A DNA stretch of 36,824 nt from Candidatus Methylacidiphilales bacterium (GCA_025056655.1 JANWVL010000094.1:1-36824); one strand, 5' to 3'. Counted from the first letter of the stretch, positions 8,630 through 18,203 are shown. Program-made: numbers and translations. Notes: a model not told the origin generated them from the sequence alone.

Positions 8630-9838
8630 GTGAAGACATTATCAAGTGACCGTTCTTTTGTAAAAGTAGGGCAAGGGCTGTGGAAAGAGGAAAAACCCTC
8701 TGACTGGAATGATTGGAGTTGGCAACTACGTCATCGCCTGACGAAGCTCGAGGACTTTGAGGCAAGGCTGGATCTGCTTCCAGAGGAGAGACGAGGCATT
8801 GAATTAGCTGAACATAAATTGGCCGTAGCTGTGACGCCCTATTTCTTTAATTTGATCGATCCCGACAATCCTAATGACCCGATCCGAAGACAAGTGATCC
8901 CTCGCGAGGAGGAGTTGCATGAAGCTCCGGAAGAGATGCGCGATCCTTGCGGAGAAGATAAGACCATGGTTGCGCCTGGCTTGGTGCACCGTTATCCCGA
9001 TCGTGTGCTCTTGCTTTTGACGGATCGCTGCGCTTCTTACTGCCGCTACTGCACAAGAAGCCGCATTGTGAGTGGAGTCGGAGAGCAACGACTGGAGACG
9101 AATTTAGCCTTAGCTTTGGCTTATCTGCGAAAGCATACGGAGGTAAGAGATGTGTTGCTATCGGGTGGGGATCCTCTGCTCTTATCTGATCAGCGGCTTG
9201 AGGCTATTATTCAAGCGTTGCGATCGATCGAGCACATTGAGATTGTGCGGATCGGCACTCGTGTGCCGATATTTTTGCCACAAAGGATAACGCCCAAACT
9301 GTGCGCAATGCTGCGACGCTATCATCCCCTGTGGATTAATATTCATTCCAATCACCCTCGTGAGTTGACGTTAGAAGTGTATGAAGCGCTCGCGCGACTC
9401 GCCGATGCTGGGATTCCGATGGGTAATCAAGCGGTGTTGCTAAAGGGCGTGAACGACGATGCGGAGACGTTAAAGGTGTTGTTTCAAAAACTCGTGCGCG
9501 CTCGGGTAAGGCCTTACTACCTCTATCAATGCGATTTAATCATCGGTTCTGCGCATCTCCGTGTGCCGATCGAGCGGGGTCTAGAAATCATGGATGCGAT
9601 ACGGGGCTACACCACAGGGTTTGCCGTTCCGCAATATGTGGTGGATGGGCCAGGGGGCGGAGGGAAAATTCCTTTAAATCCTGATTATATTTTGGCTCGG
9701 ACGTCGGATCGAATTGTGTTGAGAAATTTCAAAGGTGAAATCTATGAATATCCTTTGGGTGAGTCTGGTGAATGGGTTGTAGATTCTGCTCTGCAGCGGC
9801 CCTCTGGATCGAGAGCCTACGTTCACGATCTGGAATAG
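8630..9838 (+). CDS. kamA: Lysine 2,3-aminomutase (radical SAM, PLP-dependent)
   Basis: 402 residues. The radical SAM cluster is Cys134, Cys138 and Cys141 (CASYCRYC). The PLP lysine is Lys346 in the motif DGPGGGGK. The two aspartates that hold the substrate amino group in clostridial lysine aminomutase are kept (Asp302 in YQCD, Asp339 in VDGPGGGG), which argues for lysine rather than glutamate 2,3-aminomutase or EpmB. The enzyme turns L-lysine into L-beta-lysine, used for lysine fermentation, the osmolyte N-epsilon-acetyl-beta-lysine, or natural products. No ablB acetyltransferase is next to it, so the pathway is open. The start is GTG with GAGGA a few bases upstream. It converges on ispH with a 1-base gap. 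Confidence 0.9.
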   Translation: MKTLSSDRSFVKVGQGLWKEEKPSDWNDWSWQLRHRLTKLEDFEARLDLLPEERRGIELAEHKLAVAVTPYFFNLIDPDNPNDPIRRQVIPREEELHEAPEEMRDPCGEDKTMVAPGLVHRYPDRVLLLLTDRCASYCRYCTRSRIVSGVGEQRLETNLALALAYLRKHTEVRDVLLSGGDPLLLSDQRLEAIIQALRSIEHIEIVRIGTRVPIFLPQRITPKLCAMLRRYHPLWINIHSNHPRELTLEVYEALARLADAGIPMGNQAVLLKGVNDDAETLKVLFQKLVRARVRPYYLYQCDLIIGSAHLRVPIERGLEIMDAIRGYTTGFAVPQYVVDGPGGGGKIPLNPDYILARTSDRIVLRNFKGEIYEYPLGESGEWVVDSALQRPSGSRAYVHDLE

Positions 9839-9839
9839 A

Positions 9840-11099
9840 TCAACGCGCTGGTCGTAATGCTTCCGGTGGAAGAAGCGTTTGCACATCCACGTTGCGGAGA
9901 GAGAAGAGTCGCTGTATGGTTTCTTCGATAAGATTATTGGGGCAGGAAGCGCCTGCGGTGATGCCGATGATGACATCGCCATCTGGAAGCCAGCCGTGTG
10001 TTGTTTTTTCTGTGCTGTGGTGAAGATCCCAATGTTGGATTTCTTTATCTGAAAGGATTTTTTCGGCGTTTTTAATGAAATATGTGGGAAGCTGGGCTTC
10101 GCCCATTTCTGCAAGGTGCGAGGTGTTGGAGCTGTTGTAGCCCCCGACAACAATGAGAAGGTCGAGTTTCTCTGTGTCGAGCATTTCGCGGAGGGCGTCT
10201 TGTCGTTCCTGTGTGGCGCCACAAATTGTATCGAATACCCGGAAGTGCTCTAGCAAAGCAGCTTCGCCGTATCGGTCAACGATGGCTTGGCGAATACGTC
10301 TTTGGACTTCTTCAGTCTCGCCGCGCATCATCGTGGTTTGGTTTGCGACACCGACGCGGCGGAGATGCAGATCAGGATCAAAGCCGGGCGAATGCGCACC
10401 TTTAAATTTTTCTAGAAACTTCTGCTTGTCTCCACCATGGCGGATGTAGTCGCAAACGTAATCCGTTTCCTCAAGATTATAAACGACAAGGTAATGCCCT
10501 TTGCGATCTTCTCCAACGGCTCGCGATGCTGTGGCTTTAGTCTCTTCGTGCCAAGCTTTACCGTGGATGATGGAGGTGACTTGCTCTGCGCGGTATTGGC
10601 GGACTCGTTTCCAGACGCTCATGACATCGCCGCAAGTAGTGTCCACAGTCTGGCAACCTATCGTCTTTAGACGATCCATGACTTTGATCTCAGCTCCAAA
10701 TGCAGGAATGATGACGACGTCATCCGGGGTAAGGTGGTTGAGCTTATATTCGCCTTCTTCTTCGCGTAAGGTTTGTATGCCCATAGCGGCAAGTTGATCG
10801 TTGACTTCAGGATTGTGGATAATTTCTCCCAGCAGAAAGATGCGGCGATCTTTGAAGACCTTGGCTGCAGCGTAAGCTAAATCTATGGCGCGCTCAACAC
10901 CATAACAAAATCCAAATGCTTTAGCGAGTTTCACTGTAAGCCCTGCTGCCTTAAGAGGCACACCGCTATACCGCAAATATTCAACAATCGGGCTGCGATA
11001 ATGGCTCTCCACCTCCGCCTGCACTTGATCCATGACTTCTGGAGTGCGAAGGTTGACTTTCGTCTTTGTGGGAGGCGTGGCGTTTGAATGAACTATCAT
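9840..11099 (-). CDS. ispH: 4-hydroxy-3-methylbut-2-enyl diphosphate reductase, long form
   Basis: 419 residues, about 100 longer than E. coli IspH and like the cyanobacterial/plant form, with an extra N-terminal segment of about 50 residues and insertions. The three Fe-S cysteines are present: Cys65 in AFGFCYGVERA, Cys156 in DTTCGDVM and Cys293 in TICGATQERQ. The enzyme makes IPP and DMAPP in the last step of the MEP isoprenoid pathway. An SD-like AAGGTG lies 6 bases before the ATG. No isoprenoid gene is nearby, so it is probably a single transcript starting in the 190-base gap upstream. Confidence 0.95.
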   Translation of the reverse strand: MIVHSNATPPTKTKVNLRTPEVMDQVQAEVESHYRSPIVEYLRYSGVPLKAAGLTVKLAKAFGFCYGVERAIDLAYAAAKVFKDRRIFLLGEIIHNPEVNDQLAAMGIQTLREEEGEYKLNHLTPDDVVIIPAFGAEIKVMDRLKTIGCQTVDTTCGDVMSVWKRVRQYRAEQVTSIIHGKAWHEETKATASRAVGEDRKGHYLVVYNLEETDYVCDYIRHGGDKQKFLEKFKGAHSPGFDPDLHLRRVGVANQTTMMRGETEEVQRRIRQAIVDRYGEAALLEHFRVFDTICGATQERQDALREMLDTEKLDLLIVVGGYNSSNTSHLAEMGEAQLPTYFIKNAEKILSDKEIQHWDLHHSTEKTTHGWLPDGDVIIGITAGASCPNNLIEETIQRLFSLRNVDVQTLLPPEALRPAR

Positions 11100-11290
11100 T
11101 TTAGCACCTTACAACAAGGTGTGCAGTAGGTCAAAAAGATACCACTGGGATGAGTAACTGCGTGCGAAAAATTAGAAACTCATCGAGTGCCAAAGAGAAA
11201 AATGTATGCATTCCACATCTCGTCGTAGTTGTCTTTTTACCAGAACTTGGATTTATCCGGGATGCAATGGCTCAAGGAGAAAGAAGCACC

Positions 11291-13108
11291 CTAGAATAGC
11301 CAACTTACTGTAACACTGTAGCTAGAGTTGCCTTCTTTGGGTAGGCGTTGGAAGAGGGCATTTTTAGTGCCAATGAGTTGGTAACCGTAATCAAAGCGTG
11401 TGGAGAGGTAGCCGCTGATATTGTAACGCACACCGGCACCTATGCTCATCATTTGCACGTGGGGATCGTCGCTGGCGAGTGGGCTGTGAATGGTGGTTTC
11501 TCCTCGATCAAAGAAGGCTACCAACATAAGGGCGTCATTAGGACGCTGGACGCCCGCATACTTCAATGGAGTAAAGGCTGGTGAGCGCAGCTCTGCCGTA
11601 AAGTTGTAGCCTTCGTCGCCATTTGCGCCGCGCTCATCGTAACCCCGGACTGTTCCAAAACCGCCTAGGCCAAAACGCTCACTATACGGAAGGGAACTAT
11701 CAGCAAATTGGTAGGTGCCCCGCAAAAGGAGGGACATACCAAACGGCAAACGGGTGAGGCGGTCAAGACTAAGCTGGCCATAGAAATAGTCCGCATCAAT
11801 GTCAACAATAGGTTGTTGATCGCGTAGATAGATAGTCTTGCTGTTAGGTGCTAAGCCGCCTGGACTGTAGCGCATGCTCAAGCCGAAATTTGTGGAGCCA
11901 AGTTTGTCAAGGAGCTCACCGTGGTATCCGAATACGAGTTGTCCAACCTGAAAATTATCGTTGGGATATTTGCGGTTGGGATTGAGATTAATTTTTTGTC
12001 CGCCAAATTCGAGGTCGGAGCCGTATTCTTTGAAGTCGTAGCCAAGCTCGACTTTGTGGAGATAATTTCCAACTCTCGGAGGGATATCGATGTAGTATCG
12101 GAGACTGGCTTGGTAGGAGTCAGAGGTGACTCGGAAATTATTATCGATAGGAATATCAGTAGAACCAATAGCACCAAAAAGCTTGATGGTGTGAAACTTC
12201 CATAGTGGTGCGGTGTAGACCATCGTGTGGACGTTGAATTCGTCAACCTTGAAATCTGATTTGGTTGTGAACTGGTATTCGAACTGATGGTCAAGTCCCC
12301 AGACATTACCATAGTTGAAGCCAGCAAATGCGCGACCTTCTCCAATCGCCTTGCTACCCGTATTTTCAAAACCGATATAGGGCCTGAAGGGAAAAACGTC
12401 ATTTACCTTTAAGACAATGTCTGTTGTGTAAAGTTCTTGCCCTGGCTCATAAATAACGTCCACTGAACGAAACTGATTGCGATTCATCCAATTGACGTCC
12501 TCTAAAACGTGCTGGGAATTGATTGGTTCTCCAGGCTGGGTGCGAATATGTTTTTTGAATAATTTTTCGTGAAACCAACGCTCCTCTGGTTCCCAAGATG
12601 GCATCGTGTCATTTTCCACTCTTACCGCACCCAGACGGCTTTCGATGACCACCAGGTTGAGAACTCCGTGTGTGACTTCTTGCTCAGGCACTACTGAGGT
12701 AACAATTGGATAATTCCGTTTACGATAATACTTGGCTAGCTCTGCTTTGATTTCGTTTATCGTGGCCAAGCTCACAGGCTTTCCGAGGAATCTACTCATC
12801 GTATCCACAAACTCCACGGTTTCAAGCAGCGGCAAATCTACTGTGCGAATCCCCGTAACTTGTTGCTGAGTCTGACGAGAGATCTGCGTGCCTAGTCGGC
12901 TAAATATTAACCCTCTTAGATTCCTGATCAGCGTCCGATCATCTGTCGGTGTTACTTCTTTTGAGTCATATTCCTTGCCATCATATCTTGAATACTCCGA
13001 GATATTTGGATCCTTAGGACGATACCGTTCAAAATCTTGCGATAGGGAAAATTGTAAAGCTGACCCTAATAAAATTAATGCCACCGGGAGGATTTTTACT
13101 TGCTTCAT
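11291..13108 (-). CDS. TpsB/FhaC/ShlB-type outer-membrane transporter (orphan)
   Basis: 605 residues. N-terminal signal peptide (about 1-23, ALILLGSALQFSLSQ). Two POTRA-like domains follow (about 90-155 and 158-235). The C-terminal half is a beta-barrel of alternating hydrophobic strands, with the Omp85-superfamily loop motif VRGY at 487-490 and a terminal Phe (VTVSWLF). TpsB proteins secrete one large beta-helical exoprotein (TpsA), usually encoded next door. No such gene is here: downstream is ispH, upstream are tRNA-Val and acs. It may serve a distant partner or have another substrate. It has a recognisable promoter of its own (see 13131-13160). Confidence 0.85.
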   Translation of the reverse strand: MKQVKILPVALILLGSALQFSLSQDFERYRPKDPNISEYSRYDGKEYDSKEVTPTDDRTLIRNLRGLIFSRLGTQISRQTQQQVTGIRTVDLPLLETVEFVDTMSRFLGKPVSLATINEIKAELAKYYRKRNYPIVTSVVPEQEVTHGVLNLVVIESRLGAVRVENDTMPSWEPEERWFHEKLFKKHIRTQPGEPINSQHVLEDVNWMNRNQFRSVDVIYEPGQELYTTDIVLKVNDVFPFRPYIGFENTGSKAIGEGRAFAGFNYGNVWGLDHQFEYQFTTKSDFKVDEFNVHTMVYTAPLWKFHTIKLFGAIGSTDIPIDNNFRVTSDSYQASLRYYIDIPPRVGNYLHKVELGYDFKEYGSDLEFGGQKINLNPNRKYPNDNFQVGQLVFGYHGELLDKLGSTNFGLSMRYSPGGLAPNSKTIYLRDQQPIVDIDADYFYGQLSLDRLTRLPFGMSLLLRGTYQFADSSLPYSERFGLGGFGTVRGYDERGANGDEGYNFTAELRSPAFTPLKYAGVQRPNDALMLVAFFDRGETTIHSPLASDDPHVQMMSIGAGVRYNISGYLSTRFDYGYQLIGTKNALFQRLPKEGNSSYSVTVSWLF

Positions 13109-13411
13109 AAATTTACCATTTCAACCTCTAGTTTTAATCCAAAATTATGGATTTTGTCAACATTTTTCTATAATGTTATTAAAAAAGTTGTTTACATTCG
13201 TCCCTCGTTCTGGTGAAAATTTTATACTTGATATAATTAAATTTTCTGTGCTACCTTTTATTCCCGCAATCAATTAATTTCTTCCACCAGGATATTATGT
13301 CCTCACTCACCGTGCACTTTATTTTGCTTTTTCAGAGGCATCAGCCGCACCTAATCTTACCAGTGTATCCAACCAATAAACCTGTTAAAATGCTGTGGGT
13401 AACTCTGTAAT
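13109..13411. other. AT-rich intergenic region between TpsB-like gene and tRNA-Val
   Basis: About 300 bases, visibly richer in A and T than its neighbours. Apart from the leftward promoter and palindrome near 13131-13160, no gene is supported. Short frames exist but lack family features or sensible starts. Confidence 0.6.
13131..13160 (-). promoter_or_regulatory. Putative sigma70-type promoter with palindrome, upstream of the TpsB-like gene
   Basis: On the minus strand a perfect -35 box TTGACA (13160-13155) is followed after 18 bases by TAAAAC (4 of 6 matches to the -10 consensus). The spacer contains the inverted repeat AATCCA-N6-TGGATT (13136-13153), a possible operator. The expected transcript start is a few bases before the ATG region at 13108, leaving a short leader. 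Confidence 0.4.
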
Positions 13412-13483
13412 TGCGCGATACAGGGATTGAACCTGTGACCCCCACCGTGTCAAGGTGGTGCTCTACCACTGAGCTAACCGCGC
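13412..13483 (-). tRNA. tRNA-Val (anticodon GAC)
   Basis: On the minus strand a 72-base cloverleaf can be drawn: acceptor stem GCGCGGT with ATCGCGC, D arm GCTC/GAGC, anticodon stem CCACC/GGTGG around the loop TTGACAC (anticodon GAC), and T arm ACAGG/CCTGT around TTCAATC. The discriminator is A. CCA is not encoded. It lies between acs and the TpsB-like gene in the same direction. Confidence 0.95.
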
Positions 13484-13592
13484 AAGTCTTCCAATTAACA
13501 GATGCACTGCTGCTTACAAAATTACTGCCGCAAATCAAGTATTTTATTCAGTATATTCAGTATTGGAAAAGACGCAGAGCTACCACCACAAA

Positions 13593-15572
13593 TCAGTCCT
13601 CAGTATTCTTTAATTTTGCCAAAAGCGCGAAATCTTCAAGTGTGGTCACATCGCCCTTGACCTCCCCTCCTGCTGCAATTTCTTTCAACAACCGCCTCAT
13701 GATTTTTCCAGAACGAGTCTTGGGAAGCGCCTCAGCAAAACGAATATCATCCGGCTTGGCAATCGGTCCGATCTCCTTTGCGACATGCTGGCGAAGGCTT
13801 GCTTTCAACTCATCACTCGGACTTTGCCCTTGCCTCAGCGTAACAAACGCCACCAGCGCTTGTCCCTTGATTTCATCTGGCCTTCCGACCACAGCGGCCT
13901 CTGCCACAGCTGCATGCGAGACAAGCGCACTTTCCACCTCCGCTGTGCCAATCCGATGCCCCGACACATTCAATACATCATCTATCCGCCCCACGATCCA
14001 AAAATACCCATCTTTGTCGCGACGCGCACCGTCCCCAGTAAAATAGCATCCCGGCACCTCAGACCAATACACCTTCTTATATCGAGCAGGATCGCCATAG
14101 ATCGTCCGCAACATCGAAGGCCAAGGCCTTCGAATCACCAGCTTACCGCCTACATTAGCTGGCAATTCGTTTCCCCTATCATCTACCACTGCCGCATCCA
14201 CCCCGAAGAAAGGCAAAGTCGCAGATCCAGGCTTAGTGGGAATAGCACCAGGAATCGGTGTGATCATATGCGCCCCAGTCTCAGTCTGCCACCAAGTATC
14301 TACTATCGGGCAACGTTTTTTTCCAATCACTGTGTAATACCACATCCAAGCCTCCGGATTGATCGGCTCCCCCACCGTTCCCAAAAGTCGCAACGATGAT
14401 AAATCATGCCGATTCGGCCAATCATCACCCCACTTAATAAAAGAACGAATCGCCGTCGGAGCCGTATAAAATATATTCACCTGATGCCTCTCAATCATCT
14501 CCCAAAACCGATCGGGTTGTGGATAATTCGGAGCCCCTTCATAGATCAACGCCGTCGCGCCGTTAGCCAAAATTCCATAAGCAATATAACTATGCCCCGT
14601 AATCCAGCCCACATCTGCCGTGCAGAAATAAACATCCTCCTCTCGCAGATCGAACACATATTTCGACGTCACCGTCGTGCCCACCAGATAACCTCCCGTC
14701 GTATGCAAGATGCCTTTAGGCTTTCCTGTGCTCCCGCTTGTATAAAGAATAAAAAGCGGATGCTCACTATCCACAGGCACGGGTGGGCAGTGCGGCTTTA
14801 GATCAGCAATCACTTCATGCCACCAAAAGTCGCGTCCCTCTTGCATCTCGACAGCCTGCCCCGTCCGACGATAAACAATTACCCGCCGCACCGTCGTCGT
14901 CTGACGCAGCGCCTCATCTACATTTGCCTTCAGCGTAACCACCGCTCCTCTGCGGTATCCCCCGTCCGCTGTGATGACGGCCACCGCTCCACAATCATTA
15001 ATCCGCTCCGCTACAGCTTGCGCGCTGAACCCGCCAAAAATCACGCTGTGCACCGCCCCAATTCGATTGCAAGCGTGCATGGCAATAATCGCCTGCGGAA
15101 TCATCGGCATATAAATCACAACACGGTCCCCCTTCTTCACCCCGTGAATCTTCAAAGCATTCGCCAACAAAGACACCTCGCGATGCAACTGCCCGTAAGT
15201 CAAAATCTGCACGTCGCCCGGTTCCCCCTCAAAAATAATCGCAGCCTTATTCCGCCGATGAGAAAACGCATGGCGGTCAATACAGTTTTCCGAAGCATTT
15301 AATCTCCCACCGACAAACCACTTCGCAAACGGCAACCTCCACTGGCACACCTCCCGCCATTTCCTCCGCCACAACAAATCCTCCGCCTCTCTCGCCCAGA
15401 ATTTATCAGGATCGCGAAGTGATTGCTTATACAACTTTTGATACTCCGCAAACGACCCAATCCGCGCAGACCTTTGAAACGCCGCAGGCGGATGAAACCG
15501 CCGCGATTCATGCAAAGTGGATTCGATCATAGACGAACCCACACCTTCATCCCTATCATTTCTTTTTTTCAT
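13593..15572 (-). CDS. acs: Acetyl-CoA synthetase (AMP-forming)
   Basis: 659 residues, the standard length for Acs. Visible marks: N-terminal ACAS domain with FPPA-like start region, adenylate core motif [32 protein letters not shown], the hinge [15 protein letters not shown] and the C-terminal [11 protein letters not shown], whose Lys623 is the residue acetylated to switch the enzyme off in other bacteria. It converts acetate, ATP and CoA to acetyl-CoA, AMP and PPi. Met15 ([10 protein letters not shown]) has a weak SD (GAAGGTG) and could be the true start; the first ATG has none. No acetylase/deacetylase partner is nearby. Confidence 0.96.
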   Translation of the reverse strand: MKKRNDRDEGVGSSMIESTLHESRRFHPPAAFQRSARIGSFAEYQKLYKQSLRDPDKFWAREAEDLLWRRKWREVCQWRLPFAKWFVGGRLNASENCIDRHAFSHRRNKAAIIFEGEPGDVQILTYGQLHREVSLLANALKIHGVKKGDRVVIYMPMIPQAIIAMHACNRIGAVHSVIFGGFSAQAVAERINDCGAVAVITADGGYRRGAVVTLKANVDEALRQTTTVRRVIVYRRTGQAVEMQEGRDFWWHEVIADLKPHCPPVPVDSEHPLFILYTSGSTGKPKGILHTTGGYLVGTTVTSKYVFDLREEDVYFCTADVGWITGHSYIAYGILANGATALIYEGAPNYPQPDRFWEMIERHQVNIFYTAPTAIRSFIKWGDDWPNRHDLSSLRLLGTVGEPINPEAWMWYYTVIGKKRCPIVDTWWQTETGAHMITPIPGAIPTKPGSATLPFFGVDAAVVDDRGNELPANVGGKLVIRRPWPSMLRTIYGDPARYKKVYWSEVPGCYFTGDGARRDKDGYFWIVGRIDDVLNVSGHRIGTAEVESALVSHAAVAEAAVVGRPDEIKGQALVAFVTLRQGQSPSDELKASLRQHVAKEIGPIAKPDDIRFAEALPKTRSGKIMRRLLKEIAAGGEVKGDVTTLEDFALLAKLKNTED

Positions 15573-15666
15573 AAATTCTTAAGTTAATTCAGCCCGAAAT
15601 TATGAACGTTTACTTCAAAGATGGCAATGGATAGAATTGCGTTAATCTAAAAAAACCCTCCTACCC

Positions 15667-16272
15667 ATGATGCTCCCCCACTACACGTCTCCAACTTTAG
15701 CTCTATTATTAACCCTATCACTCCTCACCGAAGGCCTCACACAAAATCTCCTACGCGAAGAAGGCCCCAAAAAAACTATCCCTCCCGAGGCTCTCCTCAA
15801 AGCCGAAACACTGGTCTCCACCCTCAATTACACAGCCCTTTTCAGGGCAATGCTCAACCACTGGCCCTTTGATCCCTTCTCCCACGCCGCCAAAAATCTA
15901 GGCATCGAAAACTTAAGCGACGAAAAACGCCACCACATCGAAAAGTGGATGCAAGAATTCACCCAAAAACGCCTCGAATCCATTGATCTCAAAAAATTCG
16001 AAAAAGCCGTCATCACTGCAATGGCAGAAACTTTCACCGTCGAAGAAATGCAAGCCCTCCTAGATTTTTATAAAACCGAAGCCGGTGCCTCCTACTTAAA
16101 AAAACAACCCGAATTCACTCGCCGCCTCGCCGCAATCCAAGAAGAGCTACTAGCCGAAAGCCTCCGCAGCCTCATCAACAGCGCTGCTGAAAACCTCGAT
16201 ACCCTCAAAAAACTCATCCTTCAAGGCCCAGACAATCCTACTTCTGAAACCCCACCACCTTCACATCGATAA
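15667..16272 (+). CDS. DUF2059-family secreted protein
   Basis: 201 residues. An N-terminal signal peptide (about 1-25, LALLLTLSLLTEGLTQ) is followed by a helical domain. The stretch FTVEEMQALLDFYKTEAG near residues 120-137 is the hallmark of DUF2059 (PF09832), where helices end in a short FY-x-T/S-x-x-G motif. Function of the family is unknown; members are exported. It is divergent from acs across 94 bases, has no obvious operon partner, and ends in a Pro/Thr-rich tail. The family call rests on this motif and overall layout. Confidence 0.7.
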   Translation: MMLPHYTSPTLALLLTLSLLTEGLTQNLLREEGPKKTIPPEALLKAETLVSTLNYTALFRAMLNHWPFDPFSHAAKNLGIENLSDEKRHHIEKWMQEFTQKRLESIDLKKFEKAVITAMAETFTVEEMQALLDFYKTEAGASYLKKQPEFTRRLAAIQEELLAESLRSLINSAAENLDTLKKLILQGPDNPTSETPPPSHR

Positions 16273-16767
16273 TCCTTGCTCATCTGCTCACCCCTCCCAA
16301 TCATAGGAGCCTTCTCTCAGCACCCCACACTGCCAAGCTCACCGACCTTCCCATCACGACCTTTCGCTCACCTGTCCTACAAGCTCCGGTGCTAATTTCT
16401 ATTCTCACAAACTAAGTTGATGATCCGCCCCCAGCAAGACACCACCTCATCACCACCCAACACACCAACATATCTTGCAAAACAAAACTGCCCATAAAAC
16501 CAATCATCAAAATCCCATATCAATCCACAAATAAACGCATCAATACCACCCCCAACCACCAAGCAAAAACACCAAACTCTCGATCCCCGCACTTGCCCCC
16601 ACCACACACGTCCAATCACCTCCTCAATCACAGAAACTATACGCTCATATCCCTTTAAACCCCAGGAGGCAAATACACGGTTAACATACGTAACCAACAC
16701 AAGATTTTCCCTCACATGATAATTAAGTTATTGACAGCAAATTAACCTGTGAATAACTATAACCCCT
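16273..16767. other. Low-complexity C/A-rich intergenic region
   Basis: About 495 bases with many CA, CCA and ACC runs on the plus strand. No gene is supported. A 107-codon minus-strand frame (16392-16715) is rich in Trp, Cys, Gly and Val, as expected from reading the antisense of C-rich DNA, and has no family features. The right end carries a -35-like TTGACA. Confidence 0.55.
16731..16763 (+). promoter_or_regulatory. Possible promoter of the proline-rich protein gene
   Basis: A perfect TTGACA (16731-16736) lies 31 bases before the ATG at 16768. The -10 is poor: TAACTA after 17 bases, or TATAAC after 21. If real, transcription would start almost at the ATG, giving a leaderless or nearly leaderless mRNA, which would fit the absence of an SD. 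Confidence 0.3.
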
Positions 16768-17862
16768 ATGAACGAGGGCGACGCTTCAGCACAAAAACCA
16801 ACCATACCGATACCCGTCAACCCCCAGGCTCCCAGGCCGGCTGTCGCCGTCAACCCATCCACAGCTACCCCAACGGAAGAATCCCCGCTCAAAGTAACAC
16901 CTCCCACGAATCTACCTAAGCCCCCCGTGCCACCAGGCACCCCCACAACACCACCCTCTGTCACAATATCCGCCCCAAAACCAGTGCCTCCTCCGCCCGT
17001 CACACCTACCGTAACAAGCACCCCATCAAATCCCTTAATAGTCAAGCCCCCGATTCCGCCCGGCGCACCACCAATTGCAACCCCGCCTCAAGCCAAACCC
17101 CCAATTGGAGTCTCCCCCACACCCCCCACACCCCCTACCCCTCCCCCCACACCCTCACCTACCGCAGCTACCCCAGCAACCTCACCAACTCCAACACCTC
17201 AGCCCCCAAAACCTCCGGTTTCCACCCCTCCAGTGCCACAACCCCCAGCACGACCAACTGCAACTGTCCCCCCTCCCCCACCTGTAGCTCCCGTTCCCCC
17301 AAAAGAATCTAAAAAAATCAACCTCGCAAAAACCATTGCCGTAAATCCTAAGGTTCCAGCCGGGCTGATAAATCCAGCCGCAAGGCCAGCAACACCACCC
17401 CCACCAGCAATTCCAGCAGGAGCAAAACCTACCACCCCCGGCACTCCTACACCTGTCACAACCCCACCCACACCACCCAAGCCTCAAGGGATCCCTACAC
17501 CCACACCTCCTCCGTCATCACCCTCTGCTAAAACCCCTCCCCCCACGGCCCCACCAAACATCCAGGCCCCGCCCACAGCCAAACCCCAATCTCAACCCCA
17601 GGCCACACCCCCAACTCCCACCGCGACCAAGCCCGCTCCAACCAATGTAAAAGTCGAGCCCGTAAAAGTAGCAGGAGCTGGAGCCATAGTGCCCACAGCA
17701 TCAAAGACCCCAACAATACTCAAGCCCAAAACAGAGACCAAAACAAGCCCCCAAGTCACCGTAGAAGTCCCTCAAAGTTTCGCCTACGTAGTCCTCGCAG
17801 GAGGAATTATCAGCATACTCACGGCTTTCTACCTCGCATTAAGTTATTTCCAAATCATCTAA
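16768..17862 (+). CDS. Proline-rich tail-anchored membrane protein, function unknown
   Basis: 364 residues with no N-terminal signal. About a third of the first 330 residues are Pro, mixed with Thr, Ala, Val and Ser in loose PPTPP/PKPP units with no fixed repeat length. Two islands are not proline-rich: around KESKKINLAKTIAVNPK (about 179-195) and around SKTPTILKPKTETK (about 311-324). One hydrophobic helix (VVLAGGIISILTAFYLALSY) ends the protein, so it is probably inserted by its tail with the Pro-rich part in the cytoplasm. Trx follows after 17 bases and may be cotranscribed. It could be a spacer or adaptor for SH3-like or polyproline binders. I recognise no named family. Confidence 0.75.
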   Translation: MNEGDASAQKPTIPIPVNPQAPRPAVAVNPSTATPTEESPLKVTPPTNLPKPPVPPGTPTTPPSVTISAPKPVPPPPVTPTVTSTPSNPLIVKPPIPPGAPPIATPPQAKPPIGVSPTPPTPPTPPPTPSPTAATPATSPTPTPQPPKPPVSTPPVPQPPARPTATVPPPPPVAPVPPKESKKINLAKTIAVNPKVPAGLINPAARPATPPPPAIPAGAKPTTPGTPTPVTTPPTPPKPQGIPTPTPPPSSPSAKTPPPTAPPNIQAPPTAKPQSQPQATPPTPTATKPAPTNVKVEPVKVAGAGAIVPTASKTPTILKPKTETKTSPQVTVEVPQSFAYVVLAGGIISILTAFYLALSYFQII

Positions 17863-17879
17863 AACCACAGCCCAACCCT

Positions 17880-18203
17880 ATGTCAAAATCCGTTATCGAG
17901 GCCACAAGCCACACCTTTCAATCCGAAGTCATCCAGTCTCCACTCCCTACCGTAGTAGACTTCTGGGCCCCCTGGTGTGGCCCCTGCAAAATGATAGGCC
18001 CCGTCCTCAACGAAATCGCAACAGAAAACGCTGACCGTTACAAAGTCGTCAAAGTTAACATCGATGAAGAACAAGAACTAGCAGCCCAATACGGCATCCA
18101 AGCCATCCCCACACTCATCTTTTTCAAAAATGGCCAACCCGTAACCAAACACGTCGGACTCCTCTCCAAAAAAGAAATATTAGCCAAGCTCCAAGCCCTA
18201 TAA
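17880..18203 (+). CDS. trxA: Thioredoxin
   Basis: 107 residues, the classical single-domain length. Active site WCGPCK with Cys33 and Cys36, the buried Asp27 region (VVDFWAPW), the cis-Pro loop GIQAIPTL and the final Gly-containing strand (KHVGLLSKKE) are all intact. It reduces protein disulfides and supplies electrons to ribonucleotide reductase and others, taking them from thioredoxin reductase (not in the window). It follows the proline-rich protein by 17 bases and precedes nrdR by about 115 bases, a reasonable link to deoxynucleotide supply. No SD is visible before the ATG. Confidence 0.96.
   Translation: MSKSVIEATSHTFQSEVIQSPLPTVVDFWAPWCGPCKMIGPVLNEIATENADRYKVVKVNIDEEQELAAQYGIQAIPTLIFFKNGQPVTKHVGLLSKKEILAKLQAL

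Noticed and set aside
13341-14046. Open frames running across tRNA-Val
   Set aside because: They translate the tRNA and antisense of acs; the cloverleaf explains the sequence.
16392-16715. 107-codon minus-strand frame in the C/A-rich gap
   Set aside because: Its Trp/Gly/Cys-rich content is what antisense of C-rich DNA gives; no family feature or SD supports it.
17182-17487. Minus-strand Gly/Trp-rich frames inside the proline-rich gene
   Set aside because: They are the antisense of proline codons (CCN read as GG-rich); the plus-strand frame has a membrane helix and gene context.
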